Part shown: positions 1-5,684 of the stretch, piece by piece
Layout: each line of letters opens with the position of its first letter
Numbering within the stretch: the stretch's first letter is position 1
Assembly (NCBI GenBank): GCA_913058555.1
Contig: CAJXRJ010000294.1
Location: forward strand, 1-8,739
Reading direction: 5' to 3'
Length of the DNA stretch: 8,739 nt
DNA from: an uncultured bacterium
GTDB lineage: Bacteria; Planctomycetota; UBA1135; GCA-002686595
The notes under the pieces: generated by a model
The model's database searches: none
What the model was told of the DNA's origin: nothing
Seen by the model: the letters and a program-made list of their open reading frames with translations, nothing else
Position numbers and translations under genes: made by a program

Positions 1-129
1 AACCTACACCGTTCCCCAACGAAAACCATCTAGCCTCGACAGCACCCATCCCCCATCGAGCCGTCCTGCTCCGCACACTTCCTACACCCACCCAAGCCCG
101 AAACTCCCAGCTTGGAACTCTTATCCCCT
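1..129 (+). repeat. IS91-like element, right end (copy 1, partial)
   Basis: These 129 bases are identical, by direct comparison, to 4049-4177, which is the non-coding tail downstream of an IS91-like transposase fragment. The copy is therefore read as the right (origin) end of another element that begins before the window. The identity stops sharply after the final TTATCCCCT. A 6-bp inverted repeat, CCAAGC (92-97) and GCTTGG (110-115) with a 12-nt loop, lies 14 nt inside this edge. A hairpin just inside the 3' end is typical of rolling-circle elements such as IS91/ISCR and Helitrons. The sequence is C-rich and has no gene of its own. The next bases begin a truncated recombinase. Confidence 0.8.
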
Positions 130-643
130 TGCCGCACTCGCCCTCCTATCCCTGGGCCTGCGGTCCGTAGAGATCACGCGCGCCCGGTGGGAGGACATCG
201 CGCAGCTCGCGGGCGGCGCCGTTCTCAACGTGCGCGGTAAGGGCTCGAAGGCCCGCGTGGCCGGGCTCAACGAAGACCAGGTGGCGGCGTTCGATGCGTG
301 GAGTGTCGCCTGCGGTGGCATCACCGAAGGCGCCATCGTCCGGCCCGTGCGCCGCGACGGCACTGTGGACATGGGCGCCGACGCGGGAGTCTCGACTCGC
401 GCACTCTCCATGCGTATCCACGCCCGCGCGGCTAAGTCCGGTGTCGTCCTCGATGGACTTCACGGCTTCCGGCGATGGCGCATTACCACCGAACTCGCCG
501 CCGGGGAGTCGCTGACCGCCGTTGCTCGCCGCGCAGGCCACAGCGACCCCAGGACCACCGCGGCCTACGACACCACCGGAGCGGATGCCGATGCCGCGGG
601 GGGCCGCGCCATTGGCCGGGGGTTGTTTCGCTCCGCGGGGTGA
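130..643 (+). pseudogene. Tyrosine recombinase (phage integrase/XerC-D type), N-terminus deleted
   Basis: This is the catalytic domain of a tyrosine site-specific recombinase, an enzyme that cuts and rejoins DNA through a covalent tyrosine intermediate. The open frame runs directly out of the IS91-like end and starts with the core helix (ALLSLGLRSVEI). Visible catalytic residues are Arg at 161 (GLRSVEI), the hairpin Lys in GKGSK at 239 or 248, His and Arg of HGFRR at 461 and 470, His of GHSDPRTT at 539, and the nucleophile Tyr of TTAAYD at 566, nine residues after that His. The N-terminal SAM-like DNA-binding domain and the beginning of the catalytic domain are missing, so the gene was probably cut when the element inserted. 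The only convenient start is GTG at 230, which would lose the first Arg. It may be expressed as a fragment, but is unlikely to be an active recombinase. A DNA target cannot be inferred. Confidence 0.82.
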
Positions 644-765
644 AGGGGATTAGGGGCGCGTAGTCCCAGCCCTAGCGCTTTTCCTAGCCCTCGCGGAAGC
701 CAAGGGACCCGTATATCCTCGTCCCTCACTCGCCCTTCCACCCCGACTCCAAATAGATATCAATC

Positions 766-1491
766 ATGCGCACTCTCCTAGCGGCTACGCTCGCACTTGC
801 CGCTTTACTAACGGTCGCGGCCATACTTTTCTTTGGCCGTGGCGAGCCCCTGACTCCTCCACAGCCCGATCAAGCCGGACCGAACCTCCCCTTGTCGGAG
901 AGAGATGTCGTTGAGGTTAAGCCGGACTTGCCTCCTCGGGAAGCGCTTGAAAAGGATGGCCCTCCTCACGCTGAGTCCGAGACGGGCAATAGCCCTAAGC
1001 CCACCCCATTGGTGTACACGAGTGAGAGCATCGTTTCTCTCCAAGCCGCGGGCATGAGCGACATCGATATCCGCCTCCGAATCTTCGCGGCGAAGATGGA
1101 TCGATACTCCAGGCGGATCGTTGATGCACGGGAGAAGGGAGACGTACCCACCGTAAAGGCCCTCTACGACACGTCTGCGAGCAATATCGCGGAAGCCTAT
1201 CTCGTCTCGACTGGCAGGCCTGGGATGTCAGCCGAGGAAGTGAACAGCCTCGTCAACACGTTTCCGAAGGGCCTGGCGGGATCCGTGATTCAGCTCAACA
1301 ACTACGCCTACGTCTTGCCGGAGGGGGAGCTCCCGTTCGTCGATCAGATCAAGGGAGTGGGGAGGTCGCGTCCTTCCGAGGACGAGTTGTTGGGCGACCA
1401 CCTTTACGCAAATTTTCTCGCTTCTGTCGAGCAAGCAAAGCTACTTGTGCACTCCATGACAGGAGGAGAGAGCTTCACCTACCCGGACTAG
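766..1491 (+). CDS. Hypothetical membrane-anchored protein
   Basis: This 241-residue protein is not recognised. Residues 4-24 form a hydrophobic segment after one Arg, consistent with a signal anchor or an uncleaved signal peptide. Residues 26-85 are a proline-rich, acidic, probably disordered linker. Residues 86-235 look like a folded, mostly helical domain (for example the stretches around IDIRLRIFAAKMDRYSRRIV and LLGDHLYANFLASVEQAKLL). There are no cysteines and no lipobox. The likely topology is a short inner tail, one membrane pass and a soluble domain outside the cytoplasm. The ATG at 766 is chosen because the hydrophobic segment follows at once; no clear ribosome binding site precedes it. 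The gene lies 122 bp after the broken recombinase and is followed by an imperfect hairpin at 1496-1531. Coding potential is supported by length and domain layout. Function is unknown. Confidence 0.7.
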   Translation: MRTLLAATLALAALLTVAAILFFGRGEPLTPPQPDQAGPNLPLSERDVVEVKPDLPPREALEKDGPPHAESETGNSPKPTPLVYTSESIVSLQAAGMSDIDIRLRIFAAKMDRYSRRIVDAREKGDVPTVKALYDTSASNIAEAYLVSTGRPGMSAEEVNSLVNTFPKGLAGSVIQLNNYAYVLPEGELPFVDQIKGVGRSRPSEDELLGDHLYANFLASVEQAKLLVHSMTGGESFTYPD

Positions 1492-1495
1492 CATT

Positions 1496-1531
1496 CCGGC
1501 TCTTGCGCACGGTCGATGGGCCGCAAGCCGG
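1496..1531 (+). terminator. Imperfect hairpin, possible terminator
   Basis: Five bases after the stop of the 766-1491 gene, CCGGC (1496-1500) and TTGCG (1503-1507) pair with CGCAA (1522-1526) and GCCGG (1527-1531). This makes a 10-bp stem with a 2-nt bulge and a 14-nt loop. No T-run follows directly; the nearest is TTTT about 15 bases on. The position fits a terminator, but the structure is weak. Confidence 0.35.
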
Positions 1532-1648
1532 GAACAATGGCGATGGTTTTGCTTGCTGATTTTCGGCGCCCCTGCTTAGAAGATTATCTGGGCGACTGCT
1601 GTCCCTCAGATACTCCTTCTCGCACCTCAAGGCCTCGCCTAAGCATCG

Positions 1649-2179
1649 ATGAAAATAGCACTACATCTTCTCTTCGCACTCGCGCTCGCAAGCACCTCCC
1701 TCGGGTCTCCAGTCCAAGATACGCCACCCTGCGAAACCCCTGCTCCTGGCGATGAATGTTCGATCATCTGCACTGCGACTCGCGCAACACAGGTAGATGA
1801 AGGGACCGGAACCCCCGCGCAAAAGGCCGCACTGCTGGCCCACGTGGACATCACCGTGACCTTTGTCTTCGGTCCGAATACTATCTGCAACGGAAATGCG
1901 AAGACGGTCGATGGCGGTTGTGTGACCTGCCAGCAGTGCTGGACTGACGTAACAGCGAGTTGGTCCCAACACACCCAGAATGTGCCTGGATGGGTCTGGC
2001 GCCCTGTACTACCGGGAACGACTGGGGGCTGGAGCTCGACAAGTCCGTTTACCCGTGATGGCTTCCTTAGGGCGAACTGTGGCGGGTTTGATTCCTTCCG
2101 CATCGAGGTCGCAATCACCGGTGCAACAAGTCAGATCATCTTCACGAAGGGCATCACCATGACCTGTGGCGGCTGCTAA
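1649..2179 (+). CDS. Secreted cysteine-rich hypothetical protein
   Basis: This 176-residue protein has a clear N-terminal secretion signal: a Lys at position 2, a hydrophobic core at about 3-15, and an ASTSLGS stretch giving a plausible cleavage site near residue 20. The mature part holds ten cysteines (28, 37, 41, 80, 91, 94, 97, 144, 173, 176), including a CVTCQQC cluster and a C-terminal CGGC. An even number of cysteines in an exported protein suggests disulfide bonds. The CxxC pairs could alternatively bind metal. Residues 65-75 and 145-172 are rich in beta-type alternation, suggesting a small beta-rich domain. No family is recognised. The gene lies 157 bp after the preceding same-strand gene and ends 39 bp before a strong hairpin at 2218-2251. 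No Shine-Dalgarno is evident, and the ATG is chosen because it is directly followed by the signal peptide. Confidence 0.7.
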   Translation: MKIALHLLFALALASTSLGSPVQDTPPCETPAPGDECSIICTATRATQVDEGTGTPAQKAALLAHVDITVTFVFGPNTICNGNAKTVDGGCVTCQQCWTDVTASWSQHTQNVPGWVWRPVLPGTTGGWSSTSPFTRDGFLRANCGGFDSFRIEVAITGATSQIIFTKGITMTCGGC

Positions 2180-2217
2180 ATGAAACAGGTCGCCGCCGTG
2201 AGCGACACAGGGATAGC

Positions 2218-2251
2218 AGGGCCCCGGGAGGTGACGATCTCCTGGGGCCCT
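2218..2251. terminator. Bidirectional terminator hairpin between convergent genes
   Basis: The arms at 2218-2230 and 2239-2251 form a 13-bp GC-rich stem with one G-U pair and an 8-nt loop (2231-2238). On the plus strand a T-containing run (TCTTCGTT) follows. It sits between the stop of the secreted-protein gene (2179) and the stop of the minus-strand collar-like gene (2268), where a terminator serving both strands is expected. Confidence 0.72.
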
Positions 2252-2267
2252 CTTCGTTCGTACCGGC

Positions 2268-2648
2268 TCACTTCACCCGGATGATCCAGTGCACCGCGTA
2301 GTTCACTGGGCGTGTTTCGCTCCCCCCTCCGCGCAGTTCGCTCTTGAGGGGCCTGTCCACGTTCCTGACTGTGTAGGTTCCCCCTTCGGGGACGCGCCTA
2401 TCTTTGTCGCCCGGTCGGCTGACGTCGAGGTAGGTGTCCATGTGGAGGATATGGTGCAGGTGGTCCAGGAGCGCTGCACCCTGCGCATTGCCCAACTCAG
2501 CACTCGCATGCTGTGACTTCAGCTCGCCGTTGATCCGGGCCGTGCCCTCACCCCGCAGGAACATCCCCCGGAAGTCGGGGAGCGCAACGACCCCACCGTT
2601 GGCTTCTAGGCGCGTCTTAACCGCCTCAGTGTTGTACGTGTCTCTCAC
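2268..2648 (-). CDS. Phage tail-collar-like protein
   Basis: The 126-residue product resembles the tail-collar/tail-fibre C-terminal domain found in phage fibres and in many bacterial surface proteins. Visible hallmarks are LPDFRGMFLRGEG at 23-35 (collar proteins have LPDLRGRFxRG), a GxxQxxxxxxHxHH-like stretch with DHLHHI at 62-67, and SETRPVNYAVHWIIRVK at the very end (the family closes with ETRPRNxAxxxxIK). The usual upstream part of the domain (DGW..CDG) is absent. The start is GTG at 2648, overlapping the stop of the upstream minus-strand gene as GTGA, so translation is probably coupled. The partner encodes a single-pass membrane protein, and together they could form a membrane-anchored display protein. 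Either they are two real subunits, or one ancestral gene has been split by a frameshift and has lost the early collar motif. The strong hairpin at 2218-2251 lies just downstream. Confidence 0.68.
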   Translation of the reverse strand: MRDTYNTEAVKTRLEANGGVVALPDFRGMFLRGEGTARINGELKSQHASAELGNAQGAALLDHLHHILHMDTYLDVSRPGDKDRRVPEGGTYTVRNVDRPLKSELRGGGSETRPVNYAVHWIIRVK

Positions 2649-2935
2649 TTCGGGCCCTTGAATGCCGCAACGTTCGCGGGGAGCCGCATCTCGTTCACGG
2701 TCAACTTGATGAAGTCCGCCTCCTTCGCAAGGTCCCCCACGACCAGATCACGACTGACCTTGTCCAAGGTGGCCCCCACCTTCGTCACCGAGGTTACGGC
2801 CACAGCCGTTATCGCCGACGCGATCACGGACGCAGCCACACCGATCCACACCTCGCGAGCCTTGAGAATGCTCCCACCTTCGGGGCGGTTCGGTGTCGTG
2901 TTCTTGGGGTCGTCGGGCTTGGCAGGCACGGGCAT
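2645..2935 (-). CDS. Small single-pass membrane protein, partner of collar-like protein
   Basis: This 96-residue protein has a polar, proline-rich N-terminus (1-22), one hydrophobic helix at about 29-50 (VWIGVAASVIASAITAVAV), and a short polar, probably helical tail (51-96) containing DKVSRDLVVGDLAKEADFIK. It is not recognised as a named family. The frame is open well beyond the start, but upstream of 2935 the translation is low-complexity and Arg/Pro-rich, so ATG at 2933-2935 is preferred. No good ribosome binding site precedes it. Its TGA (2645-2647) overlaps the GTG of the collar-like gene by 4 nt, which argues for co-translation. The layout of anchor, helical stalk and then collar domain resembles one fibre-like protein divided over two frames. 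Confidence in the membrane helix is good, and in function low. Confidence 0.6.
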   Translation of the reverse strand: MPVPAKPDDPKNTTPNRPEGGSILKAREVWIGVAASVIASAITAVAVTSVTKVGATLDKVSRDLVVGDLAKEADFIKLTVNEMRLPANVAAFKGPK

Positions 2936-3166
2936 CGGGTTCTTAGCTGTGTTGAAGGGGCGCGTCAGCGCGGTCGGGCCCCAGCGTGCGAGGTGCCGGG
3001 GGCGTGACGATAAGAGAGTTGACCAGAGCCGGATAGGGATCCTTCCGCGGCACCCACCACTCATCTTCCTCTGTGGGGATGCCGTCGTGCGGGGCGCGCC
3101 GCCTCGCCCTAGGAACGTTGCCAGCGTCGGTCTTCCGCCCGCACACCAACCTGTAGGGTGCCGCCC

Positions 3167-3925
3167 ATGCCAGACGAGAGAAAGCCAATCAATTTCAAGA
3201 TCGAGCTCACACCAGAGGGCGCCCTCAGCACGCCCGAGAGGAAAAGCGCGCTCGAACGAATCAGGGACGCTACAGAGAAGATCCGGTCGCTCGATACTGA
3301 CAACCTGCGAAGAGACGAGCTTGGGACCACCTACAACTTCGCGGACGCCATCCCTGCCGTGGGACAGCTCCTTGAGCTTCTCTGCAAGGCGCTTGAAGGA
3401 GACGTGTACCAGATGCCACTGAGCGGCCTCCTGGTCACCGCCAATGCCCTGGACAAGTTCCTGAACGTCGTCGTGCAAGTTGAACGGTTCCAGCCCACCG
3501 GCGAGAATCCAGGGGCGGCGCACGAGAGTCTCTTGACCGATCTAAGAGGCAGCTACGACCGATATATCGCGGATATAGCCCCTTGGCTTGGCTTCGTGGC
3601 CACACGTGGCAACGGTCCACAGAAGCAGTCCCTGGCGCCCGCGTCCACGCTGCGCGATCGCATCGTCCCGCCGGCGCCACCGACGAACTCCCCCACCGAC
3701 TGCGCCCAAGCCTCCAACCGCCGCACCTGGGCCGACCTCCTCGAGCGCACATTCGCCGTCGACGTCCTCCGCTGCCCCCACTGCGGCGACCGTCGCCGCC
3801 GCATCGCCCTCATCACTGACCCGTTCATCTGCCGCAAGCTGCTCCGCCACATAGGCGCCCGCCACGAGCCCCTACCCCTCGCTCCCGCAAGGCCGCCGCC
3901 CCAGCAGTCCCTCCACTTCGCCTGA
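3167..3925 (+). CDS. Chimera: unknown N-terminal domain fused in frame to IS91-like transposase C-terminus
   Basis: The 252-residue frame joins two unrelated parts. Residues 1-154 (3167-3628) are an unrecognised soluble, mainly helical protein with charged helices near LERIRDATEKIRSLD and AVGQLLELLCKALEGD; there is no signal peptide. Residues 155-252 match transposase copy 3 from SLAPASTLRDR onwards and carry the IS91-family C-terminal signature TWADLLERTFAVDVLRCPHC, with CPHC at 203-206, then IALITDPFICRKLLRHIGA. The transposase part is in its native frame, so the host gene has lost its own 3' end and gained this tail without a stop. The catalytic Y2 region is absent, so it cannot transpose. 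The start is ATG 3167, or GTG 3158 three codons earlier; AGGGTG at 3155-3160 is a possible weak ribosome site for ATG 3167. It may be a decaying pseudogene or a new fusion; stable expression is untested. Confidence 0.7.
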   Translation: MPDERKPINFKIELTPEGALSTPERKSALERIRDATEKIRSLDTDNLRRDELGTTYNFADAIPAVGQLLELLCKALEGDVYQMPLSGLLVTANALDKFLNVVVQVERFQPTGENPGAAHESLLTDLRGSYDRYIADIAPWLGFVATRGNGPQKQSLAPASTLRDRIVPPAPPTNSPTDCAQASNRRTWADLLERTFAVDVLRCPHCGDRRRRIALITDPFICRKLLRHIGARHEPLPLAPARPPPQQSLHFA

Positions 3926-3960
3926 GCGGAAGGGTCCAAATCCCCACGTCGACAAGCTCA

Positions 3961-3989
3961 AGCCGACACCCCACAAGGGGGTGTCGGCT
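3961..3989 (+). terminator. Perfect 12-bp hairpin in element tail
   Basis: AGCCGACACCCC (3961-3972) pairs perfectly with GGGGTGTCGGCT (3978-3989) around the 5-nt loop ACAAG. It begins 36 bases after the transposase stop. No T-run follows, so a classic intrinsic terminator is not assured. It could equally be a structural part of the element's origin end or a barrier to readthrough. Confidence 0.55.
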
Positions 3990-4048
3990 GCTCGTCGTTC
4001 AGCCGCAGCCCCACCCTTGCCGATTTCGCACCCCTGAGTCACCATCGA

Positions 4049-4177
4049 AACCTACACCGTTCCCCAACGAAAACCATCTAGCCTCGACAGCACCCATCCC
4101 CCATCGAGCCGTCCTGCTCCGCACACTTCCTACACCCACCCAAGCCCGAAACTCCCAGCTTGGAACTCTTATCCCCT
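4049..4177 (+). repeat. 129-bp perfect direct repeat (right end of copy 2)
   Basis: Identical to 1-129 with no mismatch over 129 bases. It has the same subterminal inverted repeat (CCAAGC at 4140-4145, GCTTGG at 4158-4163) 14 nt from the edge. After the shared TTATCCCCT the two copies diverge completely. Because copy 1 is cut by the window edge, the true repeat could be longer on the left. Confidence 0.9.
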
Positions 4178-4453
4178 GAGTTCGGCCGCTCTCTTGAAGG
4201 CCCAGTGAGCAGTGATCGCATCGGGTTCGCCCGCCTTGCCTGCGAAGAGGATCGAATACACGTCCTGATCGAGCTTCTCTTCCCAGTAGCCGACCCATTT
4301 TCTCTCCCCCGACCGCAATCCGCTTTGCTCGGATTCACCTCCGGCTGCGTATTCGGAGTACGTGAGCACCGAGCTGCATCCCGTCACCAGGAAGAGCAGG
4401 GATGAGAAAGCCGCGATCGTCTTGCCGAACCGGCCGATCGACAGGGAAGTCAT
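4169..4453 (-). pseudogene. Lipoprotein, C-terminally truncated by IS91-like end (CC0125/CC1285-like)
   Basis: The 94-residue product has a lipoprotein signal: a basic N-terminus (GRFGK), a hydrophobic core at 13-23 and the lipobox LVTGC with Cys26 as the lipidation site. Residues 55-92 (GYWEEKLDQDVYSILFAG, then RAAEL) resemble the conserved core of small CC0125/CC1285-type lipoproteins, which is GYSE..L....Y.V.FAGN then RAAEL. In that family the chain goes on beyond RAAEL. Here the last native codon is Leu92 (4178-4180). The final Arg-Gly and the TAA stop are supplied by the inserted element (4169-4177). ATG 4453 is chosen over an upstream ATG at 4495 because AAGGAGG sits 6 nt before it and the signal peptide begins there. 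The family assignment is from memory of the motif and is moderate; the truncation is well supported. The protein could still be exported and lipidated, but is probably non-functional. Confidence 0.72.
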
Positions 4454-4459
4454 TTGTTT

Positions 4460-4466
4460 CCTCCTT
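4460..4466 (-). promoter_or_regulatory. Strong ribosome binding site of the lipoprotein gene
   Basis: The minus strand reads AAGGAGG with a 6-nt spacer before ATG 4453. It is the only textbook Shine-Dalgarno sequence seen in this window, and it decides the start of the truncated lipoprotein gene. Confidence 0.75.
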
Positions 4467-4971
4467 CTTTGGACTCGGACGTGCATGAAGTACACGGCGC
4501 CTCGCGAGACGTGCCCTCATTGCAAGTGGAACCTACTTCTGGCCGGGTCCTCCGACAAGGTCGTCAGAGTGCGTAGAGGTTCGAGTCCGGCGCAGGACGG
4601 CGCCGCGGCGACTGTCACAGCGACGCCACTCTTGCCGATTCCCTCCCGTCTTCCGCCCAGCCCCCCTCCCTGCGCGCTTCCGTCACCCCACACCCACGAA
4701 AACCGCGGCTCGGACCTCCGATCCCTGGATACGCCCGACCACAGCCGACTCGCACAGCTCCTCGCTGAAGCCGTCAAATGGGTTGCTCTCAAGTAGAGCC
4801 ATCACTCCAAGATGGCAGCGTCTTGACGTTGCGTACCCAGCTTGCGCCATCGCTGCTCTGGCGAGTCGATTCTCTGATCCGTCGTTCGGGAACAACGAGT
4901 GACCCCAATGGCCAGCTCCGTCGGACAGGGGGCCCCTCGGAATCGATGACCTCTGAAGATGTGCTACCCTT

Positions 4972-4985
4972 GAGTTCGTGAACTC
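4972..4985. promoter_or_regulatory. Palindrome upstream of the sigma factor gene
   Basis: GAGTTC (4972-4977) and GAACTC (4980-4985) form a 6-bp inverted repeat with a 2-nt centre, ending 36 bp before the sigma factor start. The size and place suit an operator for a dimeric regulator of the sigma/kinase operon. TACCCT at 4965-4970 could be a weak -10-like element beside it. No regulator is identified, and a 14-bp palindrome can arise by chance. Confidence 0.35.
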
Positions 4986-5021
4986 TGTTCCCGGTCCCTT
5001 GGCATCAGTCAGCCTTCCCGC

Positions 5022-5684
5022 ATGTCGAAACGCCCGAATGTGAGCCATTGGATCGAACTGGTGAAGACCAGTGATTCAATCGCCGCGAATCGCATTTGGC
5101 AGCACTACTTCGACCGTCTCGTGCGTTCAGTGCGCGCCCGTCTGCACGGGCAGAACCGAGCCGTTTCGGACGAGGAAGACATCGTGCTGAGTGTCTTCGA
5201 CAGCTTCTTTAACGCGGCGGAGAAAGGGCGATTTCCGGACTTGTCCGATCGAGACGACCTTTGGCAGCTCCTGCTGCGAATGGCTGCGAGGAAAGTGGTC
5301 GACAAACGACGGCGCGATCAACGCCAGCGGCGCGGGGGAGGCGTGAGAGTGCATTCGTTGGACCAGGCGGCTGATCATGGCGCAGCAAACGATGGCAGGG
5401 TCATCGAGGCCATCGGCGACGAACCGTCCCCGGAGATGGTCCTGATGATGCAGGAGTCGGTGGAACAGCTTTTTTCCCATTTGGGTGTCGGGCAGCTCAC
5501 GGATTTAGCGGGTGCCAAGCTGGAAGGGTATTCAAACGCTGAACTTGCTCGGCGTTTTGGCTGCTCAGAGCGGACGATCGAACGTCGGCTCCACCTGATC
5601 CGAGAGAAATGCCAGCAGGAACTGGCCGAATTCAATGAACATCCGTCAGAAGAATCTACCGATAGCAGCTCTGGAACGGATTGA
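5022..5684 (+). CDS. ECF-type RNA polymerase sigma factor (kinase-linked)
   Basis: This 220-residue, cytoplasmic alternative sigma factor directs RNA polymerase to a specific promoter set. Region 2 spans roughly residues 18-105 (NRIWQHYFDRLVRSVRARL, SDEEDIVLSVFDSFF, then LLLRMAARKVVDKRRRDQ, which provides -10 recognition and core binding). Region 4 spans about 140-200 with the helix-turn-helix YSNAELARRFGCSERTIERRL for the -35 element. There is no region 1 or 3, as usual for ECF factors. The sequence matches the type common in planctomycetes and encoded beside Ser/Thr kinases. The acidic, serine-rich C-terminal tail (205-220: EHPSEESTDSSSGTD) offers possible phosphorylation sites. Its last 50 bases overlap the kinase gene, so the two are probably co-translated. 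No Shine-Dalgarno is visible; the ATG is chosen because the family motif starts right after it (MSKRPNVSHWIELVK). No anti-sigma factor gene is present, so the kinase is the likely controller. Confidence 0.93.
   Translation: MSKRPNVSHWIELVKTSDSIAANRIWQHYFDRLVRSVRARLHGQNRAVSDEEDIVLSVFDSFFNAAEKGRFPDLSDRDDLWQLLLRMAARKVVDKRRRDQRQRRGGGVRVHSLDQAADHGAANDGRVIEAIGDEPSPEMVLMMQESVEQLFSHLGVGQLTDLAGAKLEGYSNAELARRFGCSERTIERRLHLIREKCQQELAEFNEHPSEESTDSSSGTD

Larger units (their letters stand above)
3629..4177 (+). mobile_element. IS91-like element, 5'-truncated (copy 2)
   Basis: This fragment comprises the last 98 codons of an IS91-family transposase (3629-3925) and a 252-bp tail with no gene (3926-4177). 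IS91 enzymes use two tyrosines in an N-terminal HUH-type domain and begin rolling-circle transfer at the end lying 3' of the gene. That catalytic part is missing here, so the fragment cannot move by itself. The left edge is placed where similarity to copy 3 begins (codon TCC at 3629). The right edge is placed where identity to copy 1 ends (4177, uncertain by one base). A lipoprotein gene reading in from the right is cut at this edge. No target duplication is seen, as expected for this family. Confidence 0.82.
4454..5021. other. 568-bp stretch without a convincing gene
   Basis: This region separates the divergent lipoprotein and sigma factor genes and probably holds both promoters. An open frame from ATG 4485 to 4796 (plus, 103 codons) begins MKYTAPRETCPHCKWNLLLA and has one CPHC motif. 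After about residue 37 it becomes low-complexity and proline-rich, and it has no ribosome binding site, so it could be a gene remnant or chance. A minus-strand frame at 5048-4683 has no recognisable features and overlaps the sigma factor start. A T-arm-like string (GGTTCGAGTCC, 4578-4588) does not fold into a tRNA. No repeat or mobile end was seen. Confidence 0.5.

Noticed and set aside
2658..3422. Long plus-strand frame of 254 codons
   Set aside because: It is antisense to the membrane-protein gene and overlaps the start of the chimeric gene. Its translation is Arg/Ser/Pro-rich without a recognisable domain.
3435..3939. Several minus-strand frames opposite transposase copy 2 (and again at 8272-8727)
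   Set aside because: They mirror the transposase coding strand in GC-rich DNA, and both copies give the same shadow translations. The plus-strand frame matches IS91 transposases.
1..4177. Integron-like cassette array with repeated recombination sites
   Set aside because: The repeats are tied to a transposase C-terminus, the spacing is several kb, and no attC-type folded core sites or integron-specific integrase features are present.
4550..4612. tRNA-like string with GGTTCGAGTCC and a near-complementary acceptor-like pair (GTCCTCC/GCAGGAC)
   Set aside because: Only about 52 bases separate the ends. The T-stem does not pair fully and there is no anticodon arm. At most it is a tRNA relic; chance is as likely.
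4485..4796. Plus-strand frame with a CPHC motif near its start
   Set aside because: There is only one CxxC-type pair, no ribosome site, and low-complexity proline-rich sequence after about residue 37. It is described in the gap entry but not called as a gene.
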